Below are positions 1-8,024 of a stretch of DNA of 64,000 nt, piece after piece; positions within the stretch are counted from its first letter, which is position 1, and each line of letters opens with the position of its first letter. The DNA lies in NCBI GenBank assembly GCA_934085825.1, contig CAKOHR010000005.1:1-64000 (forward strand), written 5' to 3'. This stretch comes from an uncultured Bacilli bacterium (lineage in GTDB: Bacteria; Bacillota_I; Bacilli_A; RF39; UBA660). The position numbers and the translations under genes were made by a program. The notes beneath the pieces were generated by a model. It was not told where the DNA came from. It was given only the letters and a program-made list of their open reading frames with translations, and did not search any database.

Positions 1-32
1 GAATAAAAAGGGGTTGACTAGTGTGATACTAG

Positions 33-63
33 CACCAATTCGCCTTCTTTAAGTGAATTGGTG
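33..63. repeat. inverted repeat upstream of recG
   Basis: CACCAATTC (33-41) and GAATTGGTG (55-63) are perfect 9-bp arms around a 13-base loop. No T-run follows, so a simple terminator is unlikely. It lies just ahead of the recG promoter and could be the end of an upstream transcript or a regulatory site. Confidence 0.35.
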
Positions 64-116
64 ATTACTATCTTAATCGAAAAAGTGCAATTTGTCAAGC
101 CATTTTTGCAAAAATT

Positions 117-125
117 TGTTATAAT
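117..125 (+). promoter_or_regulatory. extended -10 promoter of recG
   Basis: TGT followed directly by TATAAT (120-125) is an extended -10. TTGTCA at 92-97 is too far away (22 bases) to be an ideal -35. The start point would fall next to the GGAGG at 132-136, giving a very short leader. Confidence 0.5.
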
Positions 126-141
126 TATGACGGAGGTACAA

Positions 142-2133
142 ATGAACTTAGAATTATTACCTAAAATAGGTCCAAAAACTATAAATATACTAAATAAAAT
201 CAATATAAACACTGTGGAAGAATTACTTACATACTATCCATATCGTTATAATATTATTAAATTTATTAATATTAATGATGCAGATGATAAAGTGACTTAT
301 TATATTAAGGCAAAAGTTTTAAGTGTGCCTAAAGTAGCTTATATCAAAAGAAACTTTAATCGTTTAGATTTTTTAGCAAGCGACAATAACCATGACTTTA
401 AAGTAGTTATTTTTAACAGAGCATTTTTAAAGAAAAATTTAACACCAGATAGAGAAATAGTTTTAATAGGTAAATATTCTAAGATAAAAAATACTTTTAC
501 TGCCAATGATATTAAATTTAAAATAGATGACGAAAAAATAGAACCAATCTACCATTTAACTGAAGGACTTAAAAACTCTAGTCTTGAAAGTATGATAGAA
601 ACAGCTTTAAATAAAAAGATAAATATTGATGATAATATTCCAAAATATTTAAATGACAAATATAACTTATTAAATAAAAATGACGCAATAAAGAAAATAC
701 ACCAGCCAGAAAATATAAATGATATAAAACAAAGTGAGTTAAAACTTATTTATGAAGAACTATTTATTTACATGTTTAAAATAAATTACTTAAAAAATAT
801 TAATAAAATAACTAAAGGCTTACCAAAGAATTTTGATGAAAATGAAGTTCAAGAATTTTTATCAAGTTTAAATTTTGAATTAACAACAGACCAATTAAAA
901 ACAATTGAAGAAATACTTAAAGATATGAGAGAAAACAAAAGAATGAATAGACTAGTTTTAGGTGATGTAGGTTCAGGTAAAACAATCGTCGCAATTGTTT
1001 CAATACTTGCAAACTTTTTAAGTGGATATCAATCAACATTTATGGCCCCAACAGAAATACTAGCAAAACAACACTATGAGTCTATTAAAGAATATTTTAA
1101 AGAATATGATACAAACATAACTTTATTAACTGGAAGTCTTACCAAAAAACAAAAAGAAAAATTATATACTCAAATTGAAAATGGTGAAATTGATATTGTA
1201 ATTGGAACTCATGCCTTATTAAATGATAACTTAAATTTCAAAAATTTAGGTTTAGTAATAACTGATGAACAACATAGATTCGGAGTAAACCAACGTAATT
1301 TACTCCAAAATAAAGGAATAAATGGGGAAGCAGATGTTTTATACTTATCAGCAACTCCAATACCAAGAACTTATGCACTAACAGTATATGGTGATTTAGA
1401 TTTATCCCAAATTAAAACAAAACCAAATATTAGAAAAGAAATAATTACAAAGATAGTAGAAGAAAAAAACATCAAGGAAGTTTTAATTAAAATGTATGAT
1501 GAATTAAAATTAAATCATCAAATATTCGTAGTTTCTCCTTTAATTGAACAAAATGATGAACTAAATTTAAATAGTGTTATTAAGTTAAAAGAAAAGCTAA
1601 ATAAAGCCTTTAATAACAAAGTTAGAATTGAAATCTTACATGGAAAATTAAAGCAAAAAGAAAAAGATAATCTTATGAAAGAATTCGGGGAAAACAAAAT
1701 AAATATTTTAATATCAACTACTGTTATTGAAGTGGGAATAGATGTGCCAAATGCATCAATGATGGTTATTTATAATGCTGAAAGATTTGGTCTTGCAACC
1801 CTTCATCAACTTCGAGGCAGGGTTGGTAGAAGTAATATTCAAAGTTATTGTTATTTAGTAACTAATTCAAGTAGTAATGAAAGGCTTAAGGTAATGGAAA
1901 AGTCTTCGGATGGTTTTTATATTGCAGAAAAAGATTTTAAGCAACGTGGTCAAGGTGATCTTTTCGGAGTAAAACAAAGTGGAGATATGTCATTTAAAAT
2001 TGCAAATTTAAAAAGAGATTTTAATATATTAACTCAAGCAAACATTGATGCTAAAGAATTTTTAGATAATAAATCTTATCAAGATTATGATTATTACAAT
2101 AATATAATAAAAGAAATAGATTTTTTAGATTAA
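142..2133 (+). CDS. recG: ATP-dependent DNA helicase RecG
   Basis: RecG remodels stalled replication forks and Holliday junctions using ATP. The 663-residue product has an N-terminal wedge/OB region opening with the LLPKIGPKT helix-hairpin motif, Walker A GDVGSGKT at 274-281, DEQH box at 375-378, SATPIPRT, and motif VI QLRGRVGR at 556-563, then the RecG-type RGQGDLFG stretch. Length is close to the family norm. I chose ATG 142 because GGAGG lies 5 bases upstream; an in-frame ATG at 58 lies upstream of the promoter. It reads as a monocistron with its own promoter and terminator. All helicase motifs look intact. Confidence 0.95.
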   Translation: MNLELLPKIGPKTINILNKININTVEELLTYYPYRYNIIKFININDADDKVTYYIKAKVLSVPKVAYIKRNFNRLDFLASDNNHDFKVVIFNRAFLKKNLTPDREIVLIGKYSKIKNTFTANDIKFKIDDEKIEPIYHLTEGLKNSSLESMIETALNKKINIDDNIPKYLNDKYNLLNKNDAIKKIHQPENINDIKQSELKLIYEELFIYMFKINYLKNINKITKGLPKNFDENEVQEFLSSLNFELTTDQLKTIEEILKDMRENKRMNRLVLGDVGSGKTIVAIVSILANFLSGYQSTFMAPTEILAKQHYESIKEYFKEYDTNITLLTGSLTKKQKEKLYTQIENGEIDIVIGTHALLNDNLNFKNLGLVITDEQHRFGVNQRNLLQNKGINGEADVLYLSATPIPRTYALTVYGDLDLSQIKTKPNIRKEIITKIVEEKNIKEVLIKMYDELKLNHQIFVVSPLIEQNDELNLNSVIKLKEKLNKAFNNKVRIEILHGKLKQKEKDNLMKEFGENKINILISTTVIEVGIDVPNASMMVIYNAERFGLATLHQLRGRVGRSNIQSYCYLVTNSSSNERLKVMEKSSDGFYIAEKDFKQRGQGDLFGVKQSGDMSFKIANLKRDFNILTQANIDAKEFLDNKSYQDYDYYNNIIKEIDFLD

Positions 2134-2146
2134 AGATCTATTTTTT
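2114..2146 (+). terminator. terminator overlapping the recG stop
   Basis: AAATAGAT (2114-2121) pairs with ATCTATTT (2136-2143) around the stop codon and is followed by a T-run. Confidence 0.55.
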
Positions 2147-2165
2147 AAATTTTAAATAAAAAAAC

Positions 2166-2260
2166 GAGAGCTTTCGCTCTCTTCAGGGGGTTTTGGTTGA
2201 TCTCTTCACATTGAGATTCGTAAGAGAGATCAGGTTATTAGCATGACTTGTATCATGCTA
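2166..2260. repeat. three consecutive hairpins in the recG-DUF1848 gap
   Basis: GAGAGC/GCTCTC (2166-2181), TGATCTCT/AGAGATCA (2198-2205 and 2225-2232) and TAGCATGA/TCATGCTA (2239-2246 and 2253-2260) follow one another, and an AATATTTTTTTTG stretch comes after the last. This is far more structure than one terminator needs. It may be a structured RNA or stacked terminators; I recognise no riboswitch consensus. Confidence 0.5.
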
Positions 2261-2309
2261 GTATAATCTTAATATTTTTTTTGAAGTTTGTCAATAACTT
2301 TTTCAAAAT

Positions 2310-2338
2310 TTGACAAATTATTCTCGTAATAATATAAT
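2310..2338 (+). promoter_or_regulatory. consensus promoter of the DUF1848 gene
   Basis: TTGACA (2310-2315) and TATAAT (2333-2338) are separated by exactly 17 bases, a perfect sigma-A match. The -35 is also one arm of an inverted repeat, TTTGTCAA (2287-2294) with TTGACAAA (2310-2317), which could be an operator. Confidence 0.85.
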
Positions 2339-2392
2339 CATAACGAAGAAAGAACTCAAAAATTGATAAAAAAGTAGATAAGGAGATTAATC

Positions 2393-3280
2393 ATGATATT
2401 AAATGTAAGTGGCAGAACAGATATTGTAGCATTTTATTCAAAATGGTTTTTAAATAGACTAAAAGAAGGATATGTAGATGTTAGAAACCCATTTAATCCA
2501 AATTTAGTAAGTAGAATCAATTTTGATGATGTAGATTTAATATTATTTTGTACCAAAAATCCAATACCTATCATAGATAAACTTGATAATATAAAAAAAC
2601 CATATATTTTTCATGTAACAATAACTTCATATAAAAAAGATATAGAACCAAATTTACCATCTAAAAGTGATATAATCGAAGCAGTAAAAAAGATATCAAC
2701 AACAATTGGTATAGAGAATATCTATGTAAGATATGATCCAATTTTTATAAGTGAAAAATACAACACAGAATATCATATTAAAGCATTTACAAAGTTATGT
2801 AGTCTTTTAAAAGGCTATGTTAAGACCATAATTGTATCGTTTATAGATAATTATCAAAATGTAAGAAAAAATTTACCATACTTAAAGTATCGTTCATTCA
2901 CCGAAGAAGATTACAAACTAATTGGTGAAAACTTTAGCAAGATTGCAAAAAATAATAATATGGTTGTACAAACATGTTTTGAAGAAAGAAACTTAACAGA
3001 ATATGGATTTATAAAAGGCGAATGCATGTCAAAAGAACTGTCTTTTAAACTAACAGGTAAGACATATAAAAAGTGGCAAGCACGTAAAGGTAGTGCATGT
3101 AAATGTGTAGAATTAGTGGATATTGGTGTGTATAATTCGTGCAATCATTTATGTAAATATTGTTATGCAAATTATGATGAAAGTAAAGTTAAGATAAATA
3201 TTAATAATCATGATATAAATTCATCATTGCTAATAGGCCATATAAATAGTAATGATATTATAAAACCAAGAAAAAGGTAA
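2393..3280 (+). CDS. DUF1848 family protein
   Basis: This 295-residue protein matches the DUF1848 family: an N-terminal LNVSGRTDI segment, a middle VRYDPI segment and a C-terminal CNHLCKYCYANY that gives a CxxxCxxC motif like that of radical SAM enzymes. The cysteines suggest an Fe-S cluster near the C-terminus, unlike classical radical SAM proteins where it is N-terminal. Substrate and reaction are unknown. AAGGAG precedes ATG 2393, and a perfect promoter and probably its own transcript make it a stand-alone gene. Family membership is fairly certain; function is not. Confidence 0.85.
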   Translation: MILNVSGRTDIVAFYSKWFLNRLKEGYVDVRNPFNPNLVSRINFDDVDLILFCTKNPIPIIDKLDNIKKPYIFHVTITSYKKDIEPNLPSKSDIIEAVKKISTTIGIENIYVRYDPIFISEKYNTEYHIKAFTKLCSLLKGYVKTIIVSFIDNYQNVRKNLPYLKYRSFTEEDYKLIGENFSKIAKNNNMVVQTCFEERNLTEYGFIKGECMSKELSFKLTGKTYKKWQARKGSACKCVELVDIGVYNSCNHLCKYCYANYDESKVKININNHDINSSLLIGHINSNDIIKPRKR

Positions 3281-3371
3281 AGTTTACATATAATTTACAA
3301 ATAAAGATTATATTTACTTTAAATATTATTACTCTTGCTTATCTTAGTTATATATTTACTTCTTAATAAAG

Positions 3372-3506
3372 TGGGCAGTAAGAGATGGTATTAAAGAAGC
3401 GTATTGTGAAATAACTGGTAAATTAACTTATGAAGATAAGAAAAATCAAGAAACAACAAAAGAAATAGAAAAAGATATTAATAAAGTTGCTAAAAAAAAG
3501 TACTAG
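3372..3506 (+). pseudogene. orphan coding remnant
   Basis: An open stretch of 44 codons reads WAVRDGIKEAY...KVAKKKY and ends at a TAG, with no start codon or ribosome site. Its charged, helix-like composition resembles a protein C-terminus. It is probably the tail of a deleted gene at the island boundary. The parent family is not recognised. Confidence 0.35.
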
Positions 3507-3563
3507 CAAGAAAAAATAATATCTTTTTCTTTTGACATAGAATTTAACTTAAAATCACTATTG

Positions 3564-3572
3564 TGGTAAAAT
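3564..3572 (+). promoter_or_regulatory. extended -10 of the HEPN gene
   Basis: TGG followed by TAAAAT (3567-3572) lies 23 bases before the ATG, with GGGG as ribosome site. A TTGACA at about 3532 is too distant for normal spacing. Confidence 0.4.
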
Positions 3573-3594
3573 ATAGCCCATAAGTGGGGAAATT

Positions 3595-4992
3595 ATGGAT
3601 ACTGAAACATTAAAAACACTTTATAGTGATATAAAAGGATATACCATGTTACTAACGAATCTTTTAGATGGAAATGCACAAGATTTTGAATATATAATGG
3701 ATAGTAAATACTTAAGCATAGCAAGTTTTAGTTTAGTAAGTTGTGTTTTATTAGCCATTAAGGAAGATTTTGTTGAAGGAACAAAAGAAAACTATGAAGC
3801 AAAGATTTTTTATGGTGAATTAATTCGTTCCGTAAATATGATAGCTATTAAAAAAAGTGATGGATTTTATATAGATAATCATAAGTTTAAAGATGCTGCA
3901 TCTGTAGTGGGTGAATTAAGAAATAAAATAACACATGGTAGCTTTAAATTAGATGCAAAAGAAAATAAAGTTATTTTTAATATTGATGGTGATGAAGTTG
4001 CAGTTAACGTAAGTGATTTATCTAAAATGATAATTTCATGTTTAAAAGCAAGCTTAAAAAATCCTGAAAAACATATTTACAAAAGAGAATTGTTAATTTC
4101 AAATAAAGAAGAAAGAAAAAGAACAAAACCATTTAAAAATAAAGATGAACTATTAAGATTTGCTAAAACATTTAAGATAAAAACTATTACCCTTAAAAGT
4201 CGTGATAATTCGATGATAAATGAGCTTTTAAAAGAAAAATTTGAATTAATGTTAGCAGCTTATAAAGACTTACAATCTAATCAAATAATAATGGACTTTG
4301 AAAGACAAATTAAGGAAAAACATTTAGTTGATGTTAAAGAAGAAAGAATACCATATCACATACTTCAGCAAGTTGTAGATGAAACATTTATGAATTTAAC
4401 AGATGACATGGAATATAAAGATGAAGTAAATTTACTTTCTAAAATAATAGAAATTAAAAGAAAACCAGATTTTAATTTACTATACTCACTATTAAAAAAT
4501 CTGATATTAATTTCTGATTTGCAAAAGATTGAAATAAAAGATAAGAAAAACATGGTAGAAGCATTAAAAAGAAGACAAAGTGTAGATATAATTAGTTATA
4601 ATGAACTTGTAGGGGTTGAAATTGCTTTGTTTCAAAGTTTATTTTCATATGGAAATGATACACTTTTTAAAAATGATAATGAATATAGTAAAAATGAAAA
4701 TACGGGTTTAGATTATGGCAATCTAGATTTAAGTAGCATAAATGTTTTATATTTTGAACCAGATGAAACTATCAAAAATGAAGTTTTAATTCAAATTGCT
4801 AAAGATAACCAAAATTTAGAAAACGTTAAGCAAAAAGGAAATTCAATTGCCATAAAAAGAATATCTGCTATTTTAACAAAAACTGAAACTCAAAAACAAA
4901 TTTTAGAGGCACAAGCTGCTTTGTTAAATATAAGATTAAATGAAATTATTACTTATGAACAAGAAAATAGTGAACGCTTAAAAACAAAGTAA
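3595..4992 (+). CDS. HEPN-motif protein, candidate toxin/RNase
   Basis: A 465-residue protein with no recognised full-length family. The N-terminal 160 residues are helical and carry ELRNKITHGS, where R109-N-K-I-T-H114 fits the Rx4-6H signature of HEPN ribonucleases. HEPN domains occur in toxins, Abi proteins and CRISPR effectors. Residues from about 170 to the end are charged and helical (a possible sensor or interaction module) and finish in a Gln/Glu-rich coiled coil. The start is ATG 3595 with GGGG upstream. It stands at the edge of a defence-rich island, immediately upstream of a fragment of a second HEPN protein. RNase activity is inferred from the motif only. Confidence 0.6.
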   Translation: MDTETLKTLYSDIKGYTMLLTNLLDGNAQDFEYIMDSKYLSIASFSLVSCVLLAIKEDFVEGTKENYEAKIFYGELIRSVNMIAIKKSDGFYIDNHKFKDAASVVGELRNKITHGSFKLDAKENKVIFNIDGDEVAVNVSDLSKMIISCLKASLKNPEKHIYKRELLISNKEERKRTKPFKNKDELLRFAKTFKIKTITLKSRDNSMINELLKEKFELMLAAYKDLQSNQIIMDFERQIKEKHLVDVKEERIPYHILQQVVDETFMNLTDDMEYKDEVNLLSKIIEIKRKPDFNLLYSLLKNLILISDLQKIEIKDKKNMVEALKRRQSVDIISYNELVGVEIALFQSLFSYGNDTLFKNDNEYSKNENTGLDYGNLDLSSINVLYFEPDETIKNEVLIQIAKDNQNLENVKQKGNSIAIKRISAILTKTETQKQILEAQAALLNIRLNEIITYEQENSERLKTK

Positions 4993-4994
4993 TA

Positions 4995-5228
4995 ATAAAT
5001 GGTATTAGAAATAGTATAGCTCATGGAAATTATAAATTAGAAACATCAAAAAATAATGACATAAAAATAGTATTCGAAGATATCTACAAAGGAAAATTAA
5101 CATTTAAATGTGAAATAGACATGATAGATTTCATAAATATGATATATGAAAATCAAAATATAATAATAGCATTCCTAAATAAAAATGAACAAAAATTAGT
5201 AAGAACAAAAAAATCACAAAGTATTTAA
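4995..5228 (+). pseudogene. fragment of a paralogous HEPN gene
   Basis: Directly after the HEPN gene, in another frame and without a start codon, 77 codons read IRNSIAHGNYKLE...FINMIYENQN and end at TAA 5226-5228. IRNSIAHGNYKLE lines up with LRNKITHGSFKLD of the upstream gene, keeping the Rx4H motif, and the following residues also align. This is the C-terminal part of a second HEPN protein whose front was deleted. Confidence 0.6.
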
Positions 5229-5246
5229 ATATAAACAAAATCGTAG

Positions 5247-5252
5247 TATAAT
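5247..5252 (+). promoter_or_regulatory. -10 box of the Cys-rich peptide gene
   Basis: TATAAT lies 24 bases before the ATG, with AGAGGTG as ribosome site between them. No clear -35 is seen. Confidence 0.45.
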
Positions 5253-5276
5253 AAACAGAGAAAAAGAGGTGAAAAA

Positions 5277-5426
5277 ATGGAAGAAAAAGAAAAATGCAGT
5301 TGCGGTTGTGAATGTGAAGAATGTAATTGCGATGAAACTTGTGAATGTGGATGCAATTGTGAAGAATGTAATTGTGAAGATGATTGCAATTGCCAAGAAT
5401 GTGATTGTGAAAACTGCAATTGTTAG
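5277..5426 (+). CDS. metallothionein-like Cys-rich peptide, 49 aa
   Basis: The reading frame encodes 49 residues of which 18 are cysteine, spaced almost entirely as CxC and CxxC (for example CSCGCECEECNC), with Glu, Asp and Asn between them and no His, Phe, Trp or Tyr. It has a -10 box, AGAGGTG at the right distance from ATG 5277, and a hairpin-plus-T8 terminator, so it looks like an expressed unit. The composition suggests binding of several soft metal ions (Zn, Cd, Cu) as in metallothioneins, but it matches none of the bacterial SmtA/MymT patterns I know. An alternative is a precursor of a modified peptide; no maturation enzyme is adjacent. Confidence 0.7.
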   Translation: MEEKEKCSCGCECEECNCDETCECGCNCEECNCEDDCNCQECDCENCNC

Positions 5427-5441
5427 TTATAGATAAATTGA

Positions 5442-5469
5442 AGAAATCTTAAAACGGTTTCTTTTTTTT
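5442..5469 (+). terminator. terminator of the Cys-rich peptide gene
   Basis: AGAAATC (5442-5448) pairs with GGTTTCT (5456-5462), with one G-T pair, and eight T follow. Confidence 0.75.
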
Positions 5470-5479
5470 GAATTATTTA

Positions 5480-5518
5480 TGTCAATAGTTTTTGAGACAT
5501 TTTCAAAAACTATTGACA
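5480..5518. repeat. 39-bp perfect palindrome
   Basis: TGTCAATAGTTTTTGA (5480-5495) and its exact reverse complement (5503-5518) flank a 7-base centre. There is no T-run on either side. The same 16 bases recur once at 36002-36017 beside the IS110 element, so the palindrome may be two abutting mobile-element ends or a miniature element. Confidence 0.6.
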
Positions 5519-5556
5519 ACACTAACACATAAGACATTATCATAAACTAATCATAT

Positions 5557-5610
5557 TATTCCGCAAATGGCATAAATTACATTGACATATTATTCCAGAA
5601 ACGGTATAAT
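5557..5610 (+). promoter_or_regulatory. Fic promoter with twin near-palindromic operator
   Basis: TTGACA (5582-5587), a 17-base spacer and TATAAT (5605-5610) form a perfect promoter. Two sites of the form TATTCC-N6-GGYATA lie at 5557-5574 and 5591-5608, the second covering the spacer and -10. Both are preceded by CATAT, giving 11 identical bases. Their centres are 34 bp apart, close to three helical turns. This is a likely cooperative repressor site. Confidence 0.65.
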
Positions 5611-5629
5611 ATATATAGAGGCGATAACT

Positions 5630-6544
5630 ATGCAAATTAGAGAAGCTAGTGAAAAGTGGAATATTAGTGAAAGAAGAATAAGACAACTTATTCAAGATGG
5701 AAGAATTGAAAGGGCTAAAAAAATAGGCACAACATGGAATATTCCAAATGATGTTAATAAGCCAATTGATAAAAGGGTAAAAGATGAAATAGAATTCAAA
5801 ATAAATCTACCTGAAGATTATTTTAAAGAAGTTGATGAAAAACTTGCAAAATTAAATAGTAAAAGGCCATTATCTAAAGAAGCAACTGAGTCATTACAAA
5901 ATGCAATTAATCTAGAATGGACATATAACAGCAATGGTATTGAAGGTAATACATTAACATTAAAAGAAACTAAAGTAGTATTAGAGGGTATTACTATAGG
6001 TGGTAAATCTGTAATAGAACACTTAGAAGCTATAAACCATGAAAATGCTATTGAATATCTAGAAGAATTAATTGGTACAAAAAGTGAAATATCTGAATGG
6101 AATATTAAAGGATTACATCAATTAGTTTTAAAAGGAATTGATGATGAAAATGCAGGAAAATATAGAAATCATGATGTAATAATTAGTGGAGCACAACATA
6201 GACCGCCACAATATATAAAGGTTCCAGAATTAATGGAAAAATTAATAATGAATTATGATGAATGGGATAAATATCATCCAATAATAAGAGCAGTATTATT
6301 ACATGGAGAATTAGTTAAGATCCATCCATTTATTGATGGAAATGGTAGAACATCTAGATTAATAATGAATATGGAATTAATGAGAAGTGGATATGTACCA
6401 GTTATTATTAAAAAAGATGATAGATTAAAATATTATGAAGCACTTGATAAAGCACATACAACAGGGGATTATACAGATTTTGTTAAATTGGTAACAGAAG
6501 CAGAAAATGAAATGTTAGATAGATATTTAGAAATTATTAAATAG
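5630..6544 (+). CDS. Fic family AMP-transferase, class II, with N-terminal HTH
   Basis: Fic proteins transfer AMP or another phosphate-linked group to target proteins. In the 304-residue product, residues 1-50 resemble a MerR/excisionase-type helix-turn-helix (REASEKWNISERRIRQLIQDGRI). The inhibitory helix motif SNGIEG (S101 to E105-G106) fits (S/T)xxxE(G/N) and precedes the core, which marks class II Fic. The catalytic loop is HPFIDGNGRTSR at 232-243, fully conserved. ATG 5630 follows AGAGGCG and lies downstream of the promoter, which excludes earlier starts. The HTH and the paired operator suggest autorepression. It could be a stand-alone toxin-like regulator in this island. Confidence 0.9.
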   Translation: MQIREASEKWNISERRIRQLIQDGRIERAKKIGTTWNIPNDVNKPIDKRVKDEIEFKINLPEDYFKEVDEKLAKLNSKRPLSKEATESLQNAINLEWTYNSNGIEGNTLTLKETKVVLEGITIGGKSVIEHLEAINHENAIEYLEELIGTKSEISEWNIKGLHQLVLKGIDDENAGKYRNHDVIISGAQHRPPQYIKVPELMEKLIMNYDEWDKYHPIIRAVLLHGELVKIHPFIDGNGRTSRLIMNMELMRSGYVPVIIKKDDRLKYYEALDKAHTTGDYTDFVKLVTEAENEMLDRYLEIIK

Positions 6545-6571
6545 AACAAAATATTAATTAGTAACATTATA

Positions 6572-6580
6572 TGATATAAT
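6572..6580 (+). promoter_or_regulatory. extended -10 of the GHKL/STAS-like operon
   Basis: TGA followed by TATAAT (6575-6580) lies 30 bases upstream of the TTG start. Confidence 0.6.
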
Positions 6581-6609
6581 ATTTGTAAATTTCAGGGTGG
6601 TGAAGTATA

Positions 6610-7668
6610 TTGAGAAAAAATACTCCAGAATATAGAATTTGGAAAAAATATCATGATGAAAAGAATTTAAAAAAGAGAACTGCTAGAAAAAAGTCTAATA
6701 AAAGAAAGGTTACAAAAAAAGCTGGTAATAGTAAAAAAAGACAACCTGATAAAGTCTTTGTTGTTCCTGAAATCTTTAGTATAGTTAGTAATCCTGATAC
6801 AACTATAAGTTTTTTAAATAAAGTAATAAGGTCGGTAGAAGGTGTAAGAAATCTTCAAAAACAGCATAGAAATAATTATATAAGAACATTTTTAATTGAT
6901 ATGTGTGACACTAAATATATAAGTAGCGATGCATTGATGTATTTATTAACAATAATTCAAAATACAAGAGGACAAAAAATATTGCCTATAGACTGGATTG
7001 GAAATTTTCCTAAGGAAACTAATGTAAGAGAATTTTTGAAACGTTCTGGATATTTAAACTATATGAAAACATCTGCAGAAAATATAGTTCAAGTTGATGA
7101 TAATATTCAAATAAAATCTGGAATAGGATATAATTATATTGAAAATAATCAAAATAAGGATATTAGGCAAGAAATAATTGATTTTAGTTGTCAGAAACTT
7201 AATAAAGATAAAAGGAATATTAATTATTTGATGACTATGCTTACAGAAATGATTACTAATATAATTGATCATGCATATCAAAAGCAAGGACTTTTTAAAC
7301 ATCAATGGTACATTTTTGTTGATAATAATATAGATAAGATAACATATACATTTATGGACAATGGGTTGGGAATACCAACAACCATACGAAAAAGCATAGT
7401 TGAAAAAATAATTGAAACAATTAATGCTGAAACTGAATATAAATATATTGAGACCGCCTTATCTGGTGTACACAAAAGAAGCGAAACCGGAAAGAGAGAA
7501 AGAGGAAATGGTTTGCCTTCTATATATGAACAATATTTAAACAAAAAAATTAAAAATTTTGTTATAATATCAAACAAGGCATATTATTCTGAAAATAAAA
7601 AGTATGATTTGCCAGAAGGCTTAAATGGAACAGTGTTCTATTGGGAAATAAAAAAGGAGGAAAAATGA
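6610..7668 (+). CDS. GHKL-type ATPase, first gene of a three-gene operon
   Basis: The 352-residue protein has a Lys/Arg-rich N-terminal tail (1-45), a middle domain, and a C-terminal GHKL ATP-binding fold: N-box with E213 and N217 (EMITNIIDHA), G1 box DNGLG at 250-254, and G2 box RGNG at 298-301. There is no phospho-acceptor His domain or receiver, so it resembles an anti-sigma or serine-kinase type GHKL protein, or a GHKL switch ATPase, more than a classical sensor kinase. The start is TTG 6610 with GGGTGG upstream. The next gene encodes a STAS-like protein and lies one base downstream. A kinase-antagonist pair of the SpoIIAB/SpoIIAA logic is a reasonable guess. Confidence 0.7.
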   Translation: MRKNTPEYRIWKKYHDEKNLKKRTARKKSNKRKVTKKAGNSKKRQPDKVFVVPEIFSIVSNPDTTISFLNKVIRSVEGVRNLQKQHRNNYIRTFLIDMCDTKYISSDALMYLLTIIQNTRGQKILPIDWIGNFPKETNVREFLKRSGYLNYMKTSAENIVQVDDNIQIKSGIGYNYIENNQNKDIRQEIIDFSCQKLNKDKRNINYLMTMLTEMITNIIDHAYQKQGLFKHQWYIFVDNNIDKITYTFMDNGLGIPTTIRKSIVEKIIETINAETEYKYIETALSGVHKRSETGKRERGNGLPSIYEQYLNKKIKNFVIISNKAYYSENKKYDLPEGLNGTVFYWEIKKEEK

Positions 7669-7669
7669 T

Positions 7670-8023
7670 ATGGTTATGATTAATGTAGCAAAAGAATTCA
7701 CTGAGACGCCTGGCGCTAGATATAAGACACAAGGAGCCTTTTCAGGCGAAGAATTTAGGGATGATATTTTATATCCTAAATTTATAGAATCAATTAGTAA
7801 TAATGAAAAGCTTGTGGTGAATTTAGATGGTGGATATGGATATGGTTCTTCATTTTTAGAAGAAGCATTTGGTGGATTAGTTAGAAAATTAAAAGAAGAA
7901 AAAAATATTCATTATAAGGATGTAAAAGAAATCGAGATTATTTCTGATGATAATATTGTATGGATAGATAAGATTAAAACATATATTGATGATGAAATAA
8001 AAGCAGTAAAGGGAGGTAAATAA
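7670..8023 (+). CDS. STAS-like DUF4325 protein
   Basis: This 117-residue protein carries NLDGGYGYGSSFLEEAFGGL at about 51-70, the core of the DUF4325 STAS-like family. STAS domains act as anti-anti-sigma antagonists that GHKL kinases phosphorylate on Ser; here the GYGSS stretch sits where such a Ser could be. GGAGG at 7656-7660 is 9 bases before ATG 7670. It begins one base after the GHKL gene ends and one base before the membrane-protein gene, so the three are translated from one message. The biological output is unknown. Confidence 0.7.
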   Translation: MVMINVAKEFTETPGARYKTQGAFSGEEFRDDILYPKFIESISNNEKLVVNLDGGYGYGSSFLEEAFGGLVRKLKEEKNIHYKDVKEIEIISDDNIVWIDKIKTYIDDEIKAVKGGK

Positions 8024-8024
8024 T

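Noticed and set aside
5214..5419. Minus-strand frames of 60 and 64 codons opposite the Cys-rich peptide
   Set aside because: They are antisense shadows of a highly repetitive coding sequence and have no ribosome site; the plus-strand frame has promoter, ribosome site and terminator.
5277..5426. The repeated TGTGAA/TGCAAT pattern as a tandem DNA repeat or CRISPR-like array
   Set aside because: The repetition follows codons of a Cys-rich protein and has no fixed unit or spacers.
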